From the NCBI RefSeq assembly GCF_905220415.1, contig NC_059550.1, forward strand, positions 2,420,501-2,484,500: 64,000 bases of DNA, read 5' to 3'. Source of the stretch: Colias croceus (Eukaryota; Arthropoda; Insecta; Lepidoptera; Pieridae). The notes below the pieces were generated by a model that had not been told where the DNA came from, did not search any database, and saw only the letters and a program-made list of their open reading frames with translations. This document shows positions 21,350 to 35,848 of the stretch, piece after piece. Position 1 is the stretch's first letter; every line of letters starts with the position of its first letter. The position numbers were made by a program, and so were the translations under genes.

Positions 21350-24300
21350 TCGTTATATCGGAGCTTGTTTTTCACAAAGTTTGCGCGTGCCGTGCGCGCG
21401 CTCTACGTGATATTTCTGTAATTCAGTTTCGCTTTAGAAGCAATTACAGTAATGCTCTAGTTTTTTTTTAATTGCGTTTGTTATTGTGGGTTTTAATTAA
21501 ATTATGATTGGTTTTGAAATATCATTGATAATTATACAATACGCTTTGTAAATAAAAATTTAATTAAAATAATAGAAGTGTTTTAAAACAAAAGAAAATA
21601 AGAAATAAATTAAAGCTTTTTATGCTCTCGTTCCATGATTTAATTACAGAGATGTTCGAATTATTCCATTACTGTATAATTAATGTGCGTATTGTAAATT
21701 AATGTATTCACGTGAATAAATTTTGTGTTATTTATAAATGGATGGACGAGATTTATAAAGCATTTAAATATTGAGCCTGACTAAGAATAATATTATTCAC
21801 AGCGTTTTCATCTCAGATTTTCATTTATTGTAAATTTAACATTATTTTTTTAATTTTAATTATGGACATGGTAAAGACGTAGCTTTTCTCATAAAGTTTA
21901 TTAATTGTTGTTTTTACTGTGATTAATGATTTCATTAACTTTGAATTTATTTAACACGTTTTATATAATAATAATAATAATTAGGTACTTTATCATAAAA
22001 GCTTTTTTAGTATACCTATGTCTGCAGTTAATAATGTAATTATGTCCTATGTATTTTTTATATAATATTTTCAGAGCTCTGTTTTAATTATATTAAATAA
22101 AATCGCGTCTATACCATTTTACCATCTAGCTGTGACATGTAACATGCAAATTCGTTAAAAATTAATAATAATAAACACAGTATACTTTCAATGGCTGCCA
22201 TATTATTACATAACTACAACAATATACATTTTTCAGGATGTAAAAAATCCGACAATATTTCTCGGATTATTAACCAACAATTAATTTATCCTCTCGAATA
22301 TCTAATACAATGTATAACAAAGAGTTCGGCAAACAAAATTGGATTTGCTAATAAATAATTTTCATTTGTAGCCGCATAATCGTATTTATCACGTACCAAA
22401 TCTAATTACATATTTCCCCCGCTTCCCTGACCCACGCGTGTAGGTATTGCTTTTATTATGTTATCATAATTCACAAATTTCATATTCGTAGCTAATGAAA
22501 AAACTCATAAATGTGACAAAAGTAATCTTTCGTCAGCCATTTAATTTTGTGACGTCATTTTTGTATTATGACGTATCCAATTACGAAGACCGCGATACAC
22601 ATAAAATATTTAAAAATACATTTCGTACCTACTTATATTGTTTTCTTTGTATTTTCGTTCTAATGTAAGAGATACGAAACTGCCTATTTTCACGCCTGAA
22701 TAATAATTCGGTTGAACAGCGTCTTGAACGAATTTTGATTCGTATAGAGTGGAGTTTGGAAGGGCAGTTATTTTAGGCGCCAAATCGAAGTTTGAGCGGG
22801 ATTATAGTCTGTATATTGGTATGGATAATATTTATTTACTATATATTATTATTATATTTATTTATATGTAGTTTATATATGGGAGTGCTTATTGACAATG
22901 CCGTATCACAAGAAGAGCTTTGAGCTTTTGCGGTTGTGTTACATAATATACATAATTAAACACTAATTATTTTCGTGGTTTATAGTTCAAATCGTTAAAT
23001 GCTTAAATGAGGATAGATGCCTTTATCTAATACGTTATAAATTAGTTTTCTAACTTGTAAATGTTGTTAAAACAATATTTTACAAAATTTCATAGGTACT
23101 CAAAAAATAGCACTACAACTGATTTAAAACGATTTATTAATGCATATTGTTACATAACAACGTTTCGTAAGCCCAACAGAGCGTCACAGACTGATTATAG
23201 TTAAAAAATTAATTGTATCAATAAACACGCAGTAAAAGTCTTTTAAATTCCACCAAATTCCTCTTACGGTGCATTAACATCAAACGAACATAGAGCTAGA
23301 GCAAGAGCATTCTTTCGTGATCTTTTAGTGTAAACTAAAACCTGTATTCAGTATTGTTCAGCATTAGAACATTACATAGAATTTTTTCGAACGCACTAAG
23401 AACAACGAAAGAACAATGTAAATGCACCGTTATATCTTATTTATTTATTTATTTGATCAACCAACATTTGTTTTCAATGATTCTTAAATATAAATATTAT
23501 ATAAAATATAGTTCTTGCGATAAAGTAACAAATAACTAGAGGTTAACACAGCATGCGCCAATTATACAGAGCTATTTCTTAAAAATACAATACAAACTTA
23601 TTGTTATTAACTTAAAAAGCAAATTAGTAGAATGATTACATAACTTCAAAAATGTGGAGATTATCAATTCAGTAAACCACTTCTGATGATTCTTTTTATA
23701 TGAAAGCCTTCACGGTGGTCCCATTAAAATTTTATCCATATCTTCCGAGTTTTTGAGGTAGATATTATTAATAATGCGTCCTTAAATAATTTTTCATCAT
23801 TGCTCGAAATCTGATGTTTATTAAAAAAAGTTACTAGCTTTGAGGTTTTACGGTATAAATGAGTACACTTTTAATACAGTTTATTTGAGTTTTTTAAATC
23901 GTTTATACGACGTACGCGCGGTAAAACCCACGACTTCGCCCATAAAGCAGTCGCAAACAAAATGTATGCAGTCACATCTCACGGACGCGTTCATAAAACT
24001 GACCGATTTGTTGTTTTTTACAACTACCCACAACTTTATTGTTCTTTTGAATTGAAAGATTGCGCTCATATTTTGATGACTGTGGGTTAGTATGAAACGT
24101 TTGGAATAAACATATTATGTTGTGGTTGATTTAATACAGTATTTTATAATGTTATAATACTAGTAGTGTCGCGCGGCTTTCTAATTAGAACTTCCATATT
24201 TTGTATACAAACTATACAGTTTTCATTTAAACTTAGAAACATAATTAATCAAACATAATCGTATAGAACTTATATTGAAGCTTTCAAATGCAAAAAACAC

Positions 24301-27300
24301 ATTCAAATCATTTCATCTATTTGGCAGATACGATGTCACATATAGACACTTTTTTTCAAGTCAGTTATTAATATTATACCCTAAAAGTCTTATTATCTAA
24401 TTATGTAAATCTAACTCTAATCCTTATTTCCCCTCATTTCATTTGGTGTTCGATTCTTAAAGCCATTAAGGCCTTTATTGCAAGACCTTATTAAAACCAC
24501 GCTCAGAATTCTTAATGAACGAAGTCGTATTTTTTTATATGGAGGGTCCCAGATTTTATTCGTTGTAGTTGAATACGTGTTGTTGACTTTGACTTTTGAC
24601 TTTTATGTATTTGACACTGTTATGTATTTGATATAATTACATAATAAAAATATTTGTACAGTAGGTACCTACACGGTATCACACGTGAACGGGTGGACCG
24701 ATTTTGATAATTATTTTTTTATAATATCCCTTGATGTACGAGGATGGTTCTTATGGAAAGAAAACATAAACATGTACCACGGGAGAAGTCGGGGCGGATC
24801 GCTAGTATGTAAGAAAATTATAAATGTTCATATTACCTTCCTTAATCAAAACAATACAATAGTCGAGTCTAGAATGGAGGTTTTTTAGAAGGAGGTTTTT
24901 TATGAAATCATTGAAATCATATTTATTTTCTAAATTGTTTACTGATTTCATTAAAAAATGAATTCATCGATACCTACAAATGATGTTTGTGTAATAATGT
25001 AACTAGCGGCTAATACGGAGAATACTTTTAATATTGATCAGAAAATTTTAGTTACCTATTATAAAACTTGCGTGCACGGAAATGAAAAAAATAGCATAGA
25101 CATTACGTCATAAAAATTCTGGAATTTTTTAATGAAGATCCACATTGAATCACTAATTAATTTTCATATTTAGGAACGCTACATGAGATATTTAATGTGC
25201 AAGTCTTATATAATATCAACAATACTACAAAAATATTTGTATACCGACGCGGACGTTTAATTTTGTTTCACAATATAGGTATATCGCTTGTTTACCTTTC
25301 TCCCAGTGGTTGCCAGGCATATACATAGTATATATCACAGCATAGTGATAAGGCTTCCATTTGTGCTTTTATTTAATGTACCTAATATCTTTATGTATTT
25401 GTTTTCTTGCACAATAATATTGTGTTAAATAAATAAATAATTCAAATTTTATGAGACGATCTCATTTGATCGACAGTTTATACTTTTGATTGAAGTGCCC
25501 AATACAATTTTGTTAAAAATATTTTTATTAAACCGCGTGTCTGTGACGCTATTTTTATTCCAATATATTCTGGTTGAAACCGGAAAAGCGTGATGCGAAT
25601 TTCCTGCGGTGTCGGTATAAAAATAAAGCCATTCCACTTTATCTAAATGCTTCCATAAAATTGTAAAAATGCATTTATTCCACTCTCTTTACTTTATTTG
25701 CATACATCCCGAATATTTTCGTTCAAGTATTTTGGGAACGGAAATAAGCTCGAATTTTTATAATTACACTTTCGTCTGTTGTCATTTTGTTCAGAACAGT
25801 CGACTTTAGTAAAATGCAAATGGTATAAGTTCATTAAAACCGCAATGAAATTAATGAATGAGGTATCTACGATTCCAAGAATTTTATCAATTTTATCGTT
25901 TCAATTTTAGTACCTATAAACATTCTAAAATACAATGAAAAACCTTCTATTTGTAAAATGTTATAACAGATCGTTCAGTTAAAAATTAATCAAGTCACAG
26001 CGACGTCGATAAAAACATCATTAACGCAGGTGAAGACAAAAAGGGCCATTCTAAAATCACTTCAAAGAGGCTTTGTAATTTAAGTCTACCGCCCATTTAT
26101 ATTACCTTATGGCCGGCATATTTTCTCATTCCAACAAGACGCGCACACAAATTGTCTCCTTAATAAGAGGTTAGCGCCATTCTAGGGTTCCGTAGAGTTT
26201 TAAAAGGTTATAATAAATTTTTAATGTTCTGTAGAAACTTCGTATCTACCTATATATTTATTAAATCATAGTGAGTAATAATAAGAATATTATGATACAT
26301 TAATAATTTATAGAAATGTTGATGTAATAAAATGGTTTCAAAACTATATTAGAAGTATAGTTAGGAGATATATATACATATTATGCCTTTGTTCGTAATT
26401 AAACATACAAGGTTCCCTGGACCGTCGCGTGGTCGAAATTCGACTTCCCTTAACGATTGTTGCGGAGTCTTTAAGGCACGTATCGCTATGATAATATAAT
26501 ATACAATGAAAACTGTAGTATAAATAATCCACAAATGCTTCTAGTTTTGATATACCTATTTGTATGAATGTATAAAGATGCCGATCGTCTATAATATAAA
26601 AATGTAATTTATATTTTAATTTATACAAAAAACCTAACACACTTTGTGTGTTAGGTTTCTTGTTACACACTCTGTAACAATTAAACGTTAACCTAACACA
26701 CTCTCAAATATATTTACTTGATATGGTAAATATAGTGTAATTTCTGGATACCACTAGTTACATTATAAAATCAAAAAGACCGATCACTTTATACGTAATG
26801 TATTAGGGTAAAACTCCTTTATCCTTTTTCGACACCTTATAAACTCATCTACCAATAGACTCAAATAACATTTAAGATTTGTAAAGTACTTCCAATTTTT
26901 AAGAAATGTTAGTAGAAATTTGTACCCAGAAGAAACATTAGCTTGTCTAAAAAAAATATTCAATTTATTCAATACACGTAACACACAAGACATTTCAAAA
27001 CGCCCTTTCGAGGAATTATTTCAAAGACATCCAAACTCAAAAGAAATGTTTAAAAGGATATTTACCTGCATCTACCTGTGGATCTATAATAGTTTTTCTA
27101 AAAGGACAGTAAAAGACAAAATATACCTGGTGAGGTATGTAGGATTGTTTTGGGGTATTTCTAAACCTCACAATTAGTCATTTCGATGGAGCTATTGAAG
27201 AATAATTTCACGGATTAAGAGTTCTTTACATTTTATTTGTGACGAGCTGATTTCCGCAGTTTCGTCAGTGTTAAGAGGTATTTTAAAGACGACGCTCTTT

Positions 27301-28136
27301 TTGTTGTCCGAAAGAAGTTAAATCTCTCCTTGTAACAGCATTTTTATGTCTAAAATACAATGCGTTTGCGCATACACAAGGCACCCGGGGAGAGAGTTTA
27401 AGGAGAACTGCTACTGGTTTTAATTTAATTTTAATTAAGGCACACTGGTGCCTTAATTAAAATCAGTTGAGATTAGCTCATTTGGAAATTTATATTTCAC
27501 TAAAGAAGCGATTAAAATCAGTCTAGCCTGAACTGAATCTTTTCTTTATTTACATCCACAGAGGAGCCAGGTACTCTGGATTTTTGGCTCAGACAGTTAC
27601 ATACCACAACTAACTAGAGACAAGTGAATCTTCACCAACCAGAGTAACCAATATAGATATCCCCCAAAGGGCACAAACCAACGTTCTAGAACATTCCGGA
27701 ACAACAGCCATCAATCAAAACTAAAAATGCTTATTGGCTTAAGGCTTGGAATTGAAACTTTACACTCGCAGTCTAAAGCCGAGTTACGTTAATTTTGTCG
27801 AAGTTGTACTGAATACTCCAGCGGCTTCAAATGTGTCTCTTAACAACTTTAGAGTGGATTAGCTGACGTTAAAGATACGGGAGATGTAAATAAGTCAATG
27901 GAAGTCGTAAATATATTTTGAAAACAGGAGCAATTCAATTCAAGTAAGATATTATTTAAATCACCGATTTAGGGATGTTCGATGCGTTTTAATGATCATT
28001 TGGAAAATATCAAATGCAATTTATGAATAAAAAATGTTAAGCAGGTACGGTATGTAAAGAGAAGAATTTTTAAGCCTATATTTAGAGTCTCAGCTTCGCT
28101 TATTTCCTGCGTCATCTAACAATGTTAAAAGTATTT
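21350..28136. other. Long non-coding stretch, possibly intronic
   Basis: No coding gene is supported. Seen here: a short-repeat copy on the minus strand at about 24690-24806 (ends ggagaagtcggggcggatcg); a near-perfect small hairpin built on 'acctaacacac' at 26631-26659, with a further copy of the motif at 26692; and a 15-bp perfect inverted repeat 'ttttaattaaggcac' around 27433-27466. The open frame at 26920-27177 is mentioned under rejected items. Confidence 0.45.
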
Positions 28137-28308
28137 TAAGCTATTGCATAGCTTCTATCGCAGGCCTTGAGCGCGCGGACCGAATCGAGAAATTCCGTAA
28201 CGAAAAAACTTCACGCTCCCACTCCGACGGGCTCGGAGGTGTGGCTTGAAGGCATAGCATGCAATAGCTTTACCGCGGCAGTCCCCGAGTGCCACACGTC
28301 GTTTTTTT
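28137..28308 (+). repeat. GC-rich repeat family A, copy 1
   Basis: About 172 bp starting taagctattgcatagcttc and ending gccacacgtcg plus a T run. Four other copies lie in this window. Inside, 'aagctattgcatagc' near the left end is echoed in inverted form by 'gcatagcatgcaatagctt' near the right end. I cannot assign it to a known class. Confidence 0.85.
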
Positions 28309-29366
28309 CTTATCAAACATCAATCGTAGAAAATGTATATTTAAGTATTATCAGTTATTATCTCTAGATCGAAAAAAATACTAAGATACAAAATAAATTT
28401 GTACAAGAAGGTTATTTGTATCGATAAACTTACCATCAATAGAGAACCTAAACAAACAATATTATTTACTTAAAATATCCTCCAAATTTATGTAACGAGC
28501 CAATACGATTTGATTATTTAGTAATATCAAGTTTGGAGAATAAATACATTCAAAAGATATTTTCGATATCTTTATTTAGGAGCTTTTTTCAAGATAACTT
28601 CAGCTTGCGTCTTTGCTCGCGTAGTAGACAGTTACAGAAAACCTGTGCTATTTCAAAAGACAATTCATTTTGACGAGTTTTATTCAAATCTATTCATCTG
28701 TTCCAATGCAATTGATTAACAAATAACTAGGTATATACAAACTTTTAGGATGATATTTGATTAGAAGATTAATACGCTATTTACGAATGTTTAATATTAT
28801 ATTCTTACAATTATGGTATATGTACTAGCTTTCGGCCCGCGGCTTTGTCAGCATTTTAAATGAAAAACCAGCATAGTTCCCGTTCCCGTGGGATTTATCC
28901 TATGTGTTAATCCAAGCTACCCTTTAGGCATATGTGTGCTAAAGGAGAATGGCGAAACTGGGCCTAACTGTTACAGAAATCATAATATATTTAAAATTCA
29001 TTATGTTATTTTTAGTAATTGTAAAATATTTACTTCTGATTCTATGGGAAAACAAATCTTTGAAAAAAAAGATAATGTGTTCACTACCGGCATTGTTATT
29101 TAGATTTCTATGACTACCGGTCTTATCAAGCAGAGATTGAATTCAAATGCTTTATAAATCAGAAGCAAAACTTAACTTATTTTTAACACATATCTTAATT
29201 TATTTAGATCATTCTATAAAATAAAAACATGTTTTACGTAATCAATAATAATTATAACATTTTTATTTAGGTAGCTGGCCATTAATAAAATGTCAAATTA
29301 TTAATCATAATTGTGTCAGTGATGAGTGATTTGTTTATGATTGTTGTTTGACATTTGAGTGAAGTT
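28309..29366. other. Non-coding DNA with a short-repeat 5' part
   Basis: A 3'-truncated copy of the abundant short repeat (actagctttcggcccgcgg) lies at 28823-28943. The rest is AT-rich without recognised features. Confidence 0.5.
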
Positions 29367-29369
29367 TTA

Positions 29370-29964
29370 CGCCCTTCTCCCATTACGATACGCATAGGCG
29401 ATTCAAGTATCCTGCAAGTCTCGGAGACTAGTCGCCGCAGAGTATCTCACATACATTTTTATGTAGGCTCGCACACTACGCTACTGGTATCCTACACGTC
29501 CGCGACTAGTATAGCACTACTCACCGTGTCGGTCGCTTTTGCTTCGCGTCTCGACTCTCGCGCGTATCTCTTCGTTAGAAAGATAAAAATATCTAATCAT
29601 CATGTTGTAGTTCTCGTTCGGCTACAAAAACTCTACAATTTATGTTTCTTTCAATATATGGATGAATCCAGTACTTCTTACTCTTACGTTGGCGTCTTCT
29701 ATTTCTATAAAAAAGAAAAACTGCAAGAGCTTCTTCGTCACTGGAAGTGCTGATTGCTCGACATAACGACGTAACTGTTGTTGCAATAAATAAATGAATT
29801 ATTATTATTATAACGTCGGTCCACAAAAACGAGGCACAATAATGATGAATTTAGTCATTTTTCAGTCGCATAATATGCGAGCATCGGGTAGCCAGCAAAT
29901 ATCTAAGTAGTATTCTACGCGAGTATCGTATTCTAGAAGTATCGTACCTAATGGCAGAAGGGCC
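29370..29964. mobile_element. Non-autonomous PIF/Harbinger element
   Basis: TTA is duplicated at 29367-29369 and 29965-29967. The ends form a terminal inverted repeat of the type GCCCTTCTSCCATTA; the right copy carries a short insertion next to it. TTA duplication plus a Harbinger-type transposase fragment on the minus strand supports the superfamily. At 595 bp it is an internally deleted derivative. Confidence 0.8.
29593..29826 (-). pseudogene. Harbinger transposase N-terminal remnant
   Basis: A 77-residue minus-strand frame. The segment KKYWIHPYIERN followed by an FVAEREL motif matches the 'WxHP' start region of HARBI1-like DDE transposases. The frame ends soon after HDD, and the catalytic DDE domain is absent. 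The first 45 residues are Ile- and Ser-rich and may include sequence upstream of the original start. It cannot encode an active enzyme. Confidence 0.7.
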
Positions 29965-29967
29965 TTA

Positions 29968-32900
29968 GTAACGTTATATACAAAATTGATCTTAATCAAT
30001 ATCCCAATATCTCTGCTATCCCATAGAAAAGATCTATAATTATTATATTCATAGAGTCTGTATATTTTTATCTATTTAATCACCCATATATCATCAGTGT
30101 AACGATCAGGCCCAGAGTCCTATGGGAGTTTGCCATTCTCCTTTCATTGTAATCTGGTGGTAATGGTTCAGTAGTATTTGCGTGAAAGAGTTACAAACAC
30201 ACACATCACATCCTCACAAACTTTCGCATTTATAATATTAGAAGGATTAAAAAAACACGGTTAATAGCACGACTTTTTTCTATAAACAAATTTATGTATT
30301 ATATACTATTACGCAATAAAATACGGTTTCAGCAACAAAGCAAAAAGCTCGCGTAAAGTATTTGAAATATCCAAGAAATATCATAATATTAAGTGTAATA
30401 GAAAAATTTATGTTAAATAGAGAATGTTTGATTTTTAATACGGGAGAAAAATATAACCTATTTTGTCAACTATAAAACCAACGTTGAGAAAATAACCAAA
30501 CAACCGAGTATTATAATGAGCCTAATCCCACTATACGTAACATTTTAATAACAATCAGTCAATTGATTTATACATACTAAAAATTTATGTTATGTGTACA
30601 TAATATGTGTATATTTGACTAGCTATGCCCCATGGTTTTACAAAAATAGACTAAAAAAATAGACGGGCAATAAAGAACGGAACGTTTTCACAAGCTAGGT
30701 AGGTATATGTTTAACCGCTGTAAGAAATAGCTATGTTACTCTCCTCAATAGTCTTCTAGCTAACCATAAGCAAAAATCATATCATAAAAATGGTCCGTTG
30801 CTAACATAACATATTACAACGGACAATCGGTAAACGACATTATTTCTTATTCTTAAGTATATTCATGTATAAAGTGAATAAACTAGTATTTTATGTATCT
30901 TGTTTATTGTATTCAAGAACAAAATTTGTTTCTGGAATAACTTCAATGCTTAAGGATCTTGTAATGTGTGTGGTCTTTGGGTTATCTTATCCATATTATA
31001 ACGTTCACAGAATGCCCGTCTCGACTATCATTTCCTATCACAAAATGGTCAGATTAAAGCTTGTTTTGCGGTATTCTTGTGTGATATTAGTTACATCCTG
31101 ACCCAGACATTTACAAGTAAAAAATTGGGTCGGAACAATGTTGAAACTATAATTAATGTGAAGTTAAACACAGTCTGTTGTAGAAAAAGATATACTGTAA
31201 TTTGACATAACAGTCTTTAATTTTTAAAGGTAAAATCGCGTAAAAACAAAATCAGGAAAAAAAAAGACGGGTTGCACTCCGGGAGTGCCGGCCGAAGTGA
31301 AAACTTGATTATTAACGTTCAGCATGTTTGATATTTTGAAATGGTATCCGTCTTACGCATGGAATATAAGGGCTAAAAAAAATCCGTCTTACGCTTTTTC
31401 GATCAGGCCACGTGTTCTGACGCGAGTTTAAGATTTTATACCCAACTCCGCTAAAGAAGTTTTCACTTCAAATATAGCCTTTTTTAAATACGAGAGGTTC
31501 ATATTATAATACTGATAGAAATATACTATAATACTTATTATATTATATTGGAATGTTAAAAAGTTGCAATATTAATAAGATAAGAACAGTATCAGAAAAG
31601 AATATAATATTACCATTGGCTGCGAATAGGTACCTAAAAGTTTTTCTCTATTGTTGTTCACATAAAAAAGACTGTAGAATTTTCTTTCCGCGTTCATTTA
31701 TTTGAGGCCATTTATATAATATAAATTTAAAACAAAAACGCTTAGAATTTTCCGCATCCATCACAAGCCGATTTTTACAAACAGCACCGCATTCTACATT
31801 ATAAACCAGTACTTCTATATTTCAAAAGCTAATTACAATTTGCCGTCTAAAATAAAAACCCATTTTCAAAGTACTTTTAAGCGGCTTACACCGTCATTAC
31901 AGCCAGGTAATAAATATTTTTAGTTTAAAAGGCAGCTCCATTGTTCTCGATTTCACAGAGCTCCCCTAATAGAAAAGTGTATTACAAAAATAAGACTCTA
32001 CGACAAACCTTTCCTTTAGAAAATTGTTTAAATTTTCTAAGAAATGAGGATATACGGTAGTTCATTGCGACGAACTCAGGTATTTTAAAAGTGTCATCTA
32101 ACATGAAGACAGACGGTCGGAATTAACTTAAAAGTTTTTCTTATAAAATGACTGAATATACCCAGTTTGATGTTTGCTATTTTAAGATAGTTTTGTTTTT
32201 AATTTAATTTGAAACGGACAAAAGACGTGGAGATGCTCTGTGCTTTAAAAATTTAATTATCGCGTCTTCTTCTTAGATTTTCAATAGACGACAGCTTATG
32301 AATGGCAGCTGTTAGTATTCTAGTATCAACATATAGACTGAATACCTAATAAAGCCGCCGGCAATACTATATTTCCTTTATATGAATTTTCAATCTCGTC
32401 TATTTTAAGACTGCAAAGTTTTATTCAAGATTTAAAGTATCGTATTCCTGAAATATAAGTAGTACCTACTTTATTATGTGTTTTAGAAATTAACGGTATC
32501 TATCTCTATCTAATAAAAAATATTGGAGTAATATTAAGTACAGTTCAATTATAAACAATATAAGTAGGGGACACACAGTTACGTCAGATTGCTAAAAATA
32601 AAAAAATAAACCTTTATCAATCAAAGTGTAATTGAATTTATAAAAATTCAACTTCAATAATTCACTTTTTTCTTAGTTTAGCTATGACATAAACCTCTTT
32701 ATAATAACATTAATATTTACCACTAATATAATACACTATGAAAGTAATACTCAAGGCTCCAAAGACGCAGTTATTGAAAAAAATATACCTGTATCACAGA
32801 CTACCTGTATCTATGAAAAATAGCATGGATTTCTTACCATTTTCCTTGACACTTATGAGCAACGGGGAAATATTAGGTATATATATGAAATACTCGCCGA

Positions 32901-33703
32901 TAAGACTCACGAATAAGATAGGTACATACATCTTGTAATATTTTATTGAAATCTTACTCGACTTCAAACAAGGACAAAATATTTTTTGTATGTAGTTCTA
33001 TTGAAGAAAGTGAATAATAAATGGGTTTTGATATAGAGTAATGTATTTAATTTTCGCATTTATTATCACAAGGTATTATTATTAATAGAATCCTATAAGA
33101 AATCTGTGTGGGTAAATTTGATCTGTTTTAAACGTATTTTTTAAAAATATTGTTATTTTCAGAATTAACTGTCTAGGTTTAACAATATAAAATTATAGTA
33201 TAACATTTGATATTATGAAACTCACGATGTTTGGAGAATTTGCATGAAAATTATATTTAATCTATTCATATTTCAGGTGAAGTTATAACAAGTTAACTTT
33301 TTCTATAATTATTATGCTCGAAGCTGGTAATAAACTAACTTTTATGAATTTTTTATCAAACAATAAAGGACTTTACAAACTACAAACATTTAATTCATTT
33401 TTAAATAGAGTTACAAAGTTGTGTCAACGTTAATTGTGTTACAAAATACATTTAATGCCATATTATAATCATTTATTTACGTTGTATTGTTATCATTTAT
33501 GCAGATAGACTTGAAATTGAGATTAATACTTACTTTTCTTGCTCAGCTTAGAAGAGTTGGAAGTATAGAAATTTACTATTTAAGTCACACTATAATATAT
33601 ATTATGATCAATTTTTTTAAATAAAATAGTTTATTTAACAGTAGTTTATATTCCATTGTAACCACGTCCACAAATCAACAAATTATTTATTATAATATAT
33701 CAT
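29968..33703. other. AT-rich non-coding DNA
   Basis: No gene is supported. The 3' tail of a short repeat lies at 30150-30246 (actttcgcatttataatatt). A candidate MITE at 31294-31470 has inverted ends 'gaagtgaaaactt', and similar ends recur at 57869-58040. The open frames at 30865-31101 and 32738-32938 have no recognisable features. Confidence 0.45.
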
Positions 33704-33910
33704 ACTACCTTTCCGCCCGCGGCTTGCCCGCGTTTTCAAATAAAACCCGTTCCCATAGGATTTCCGGGATAAAACCTATCCTGTGTCCTATCTCGGGTAT
33801 CAAAATATCTCTATACCAAATTTCATGCAAATTGGTTCAGTAGTTAAGGCGTGATTAAGTAACAGACAGACAGACAGAGTTACTTTCGCATTTATAATAT
33901 TAGTATGGAT
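33704..33910 (+). repeat. Short interspersed repeat family B, full-length copy
   Basis: It starts with a ccgcccgcggcttgcccgcg core, carries a 'cccgttcccataggatttcc' block and a (GACA)n stretch, and ends tataatattagtatggat. Other copies in the window are at 28823, 42501 (-), 43943 (-), 47461, 48978, 55283, 58396 (-) and 61835. No coding capacity. This is one of the commonest repeats in lepidopteran genomes; its autonomous parent cannot be told from here. Confidence 0.8.
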
Positions 33911-34525
33911 TTCTTAACCTACAGTTTCATACGACCAAGATATTTCTTGGTATAAATTAACACTTCATATAAAACGTCCCATAATATGAGTCCACCCACT
34001 TTAGAACCTATTCGGTTCCATATTTCTTTCAAAGAAACAATTTCACCTTTTACCGTTAAATATCTGAGTCTTTCCGTATCAAATCGCAAGGAAGTAACTT
34101 TATTTACTCGCTTGATTTCCAACTTTGTTTTACAATCGAAAATCTCTTTTTCGTTCAAAGAATCGAACTTTAACATCCAAAGAGCATCGATACAAAGCCT
34201 TTTCAATATTTAAATGTATACAGTTCTTTGACAAAACAAATGTAAGAAACAAAGAAATATTCCTTGTCAGAATTTTGTTCTCTCTTTACAGTATGAAATT
34301 TGAGACAATTTAATTACGAGTTTATAAATTCTGGACTGGATTGTTTTTTAGGCAGCTGTTTTTGTAGCGATTTCGAAGAAGTCGATTTGAATATGTAATT
34401 ATTTTTATTTTTCATTTTCGTGATCAGAAATAGGTTTCGTTTCTTAAAATTATATTTTAAATTGTATTAATTTATATTAAGGCAACACAGTTATTGTTAG
34501 CGTATCTTTCAGTTGCGCCTTACCT

Positions 34526-34707
34526 GGGGCCTTAGACAAAGTAAAAATTACAAAACGATAACGAAGTTAGAAATCGCAAAAATGTATGGGATTGACAATT
34601 GACATACGCCGCGTTAGACCACGTGGTCTATCTAATGTCAATCCCGTACATTTTTGCGATTTCTAACTTCGTTATCGTTTTGTAATTGTTACTTTGTCTA
34701 AGGCCCC
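34526..34707. mobile_element. MITE with about 72-bp inverted arms
   Basis: Left arm 34526-34598, right arm 34637-34707, outer ends ggggccttagacaaagta. The arms share 'cgataacgaagttagaaatc' and differ at a few bases. The short centre contains gttagaccacgtggtctat, itself partly palindromic. No open frame; the superfamily is not assigned. Confidence 0.8.
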
Positions 34708-35848
34708 TGCACCGTTAATATTAACGAAATAATATTTAGCGTCGTACCTTTGATAGTAGATAGTTAGATATTTTGTATGCATATTGCTAAGAAAGTAGGA
34801 AACTTAATTAAGGCACAGTCAAAATGCGTGAAGGGTTCAAAAATCCAATACGTAATAATCATTTGATGAAACAAAAGGGCAATCTTGTGTTGCCTTTTTT
34901 GTCTCTTATTAAGCCGTCGGGAATGAAAGGAACTAATTAAAAATGGCCTTAATTAAACGCTTACCTTTGGCTATAGTAGCGTAAAGAATGACAATAATTG
35001 TTCTAATTATTATTAGATCTGGACAAATAATTAAAAGAAAACTGTATTATATTTACTTATTGGAGTGATGAAAAAGCTATATTTAAACGTTCACAAAGAA
35101 ATTAATTATAATTTTTTTCTTATTGGTCTTTATGTAAAATTTATAAGATTTATTATAACATACCTAGATACATACGACGCGACGCATCCATTGACGTGAA
35201 TTCATCAAATTTTAAACGTCTGAAACGTAACTTTTATAATGTAACATAGCTTAACAAAAATAAAAAATTGTCTACGTTTACTTTTTCATTAATGTAGTTT
35301 AAGTAAAGCACCCAACGCTTTTCCTATGACTAAAATGATGAAAATAAAGAACAATATCCCATTGTCGACGTCAAAAGTCTTACTATTCGTGAATTTCATA
35401 ATTAAAGAACGGCTAAAAGTTGCCGAAATTACTATGGTTCTGTCTGGAACCACAATAGTTCACAATGTTCACAATCAGGATATTTCAAAGGATACAATGA
35501 CAGAGTTAAACAAAGGAAGTGTATGAGTCATCCGACCCCTGCAAATTAGTCGGAGTGCAACTTGTCAGGGAACCGCTGATAATAAAACACCCTGAATAGT
35601 TACACGGTCGCTGTCCACGTTTTATGATACCAATTAATTATTCCACGTTACTTTTCCATACAACCATTATAACCATTACGACTCATTATAAAAACCCATC
35701 GAGTCATTTAATATATTGTACCACGCTCTCCTTTTGTTTCATTTAAACGTATACTTCAACAATAAAATAAAACTACGTTCCCGCACAAAGCTAAGTTGCA
35801 AATTAAAAAATAAAGTCCACGTTTTAATATATGTTTTGCTTGTTTCAG
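34708..35848. other. Non-coding DNA before the connectin-like start exon
   Basis: It ends in a good splice acceptor (tgcttgtttcag, 35837-35848), so at least its 3' part should be an intron on the plus strand. The sequence gtcggagtgcaacttgtcag at about 35549 resembles an end of another repeat. Nothing else is recognised. Confidence 0.5.

Noticed and set aside
26920..27177. 85-residue open frame with a donor-like end (AG|GTATGT)
   Set aside because: Charged and AT-driven composition, no known motif, no matching upstream acceptor or downstream exon. It could be an exon relic, but the sequence alone does not support it.
29355..29753. 132-residue plus-strand open frame
   Set aside because: It runs through the Harbinger ends and is antisense to the transposase remnant; the translation has no recognisable features.
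33919..34206. 95-residue minus-strand open frame overlapped by plus-strand frames
   Set aside because: No recognisable domain, no splice or promoter context, and both strands are open, which suggests composition and not coding.
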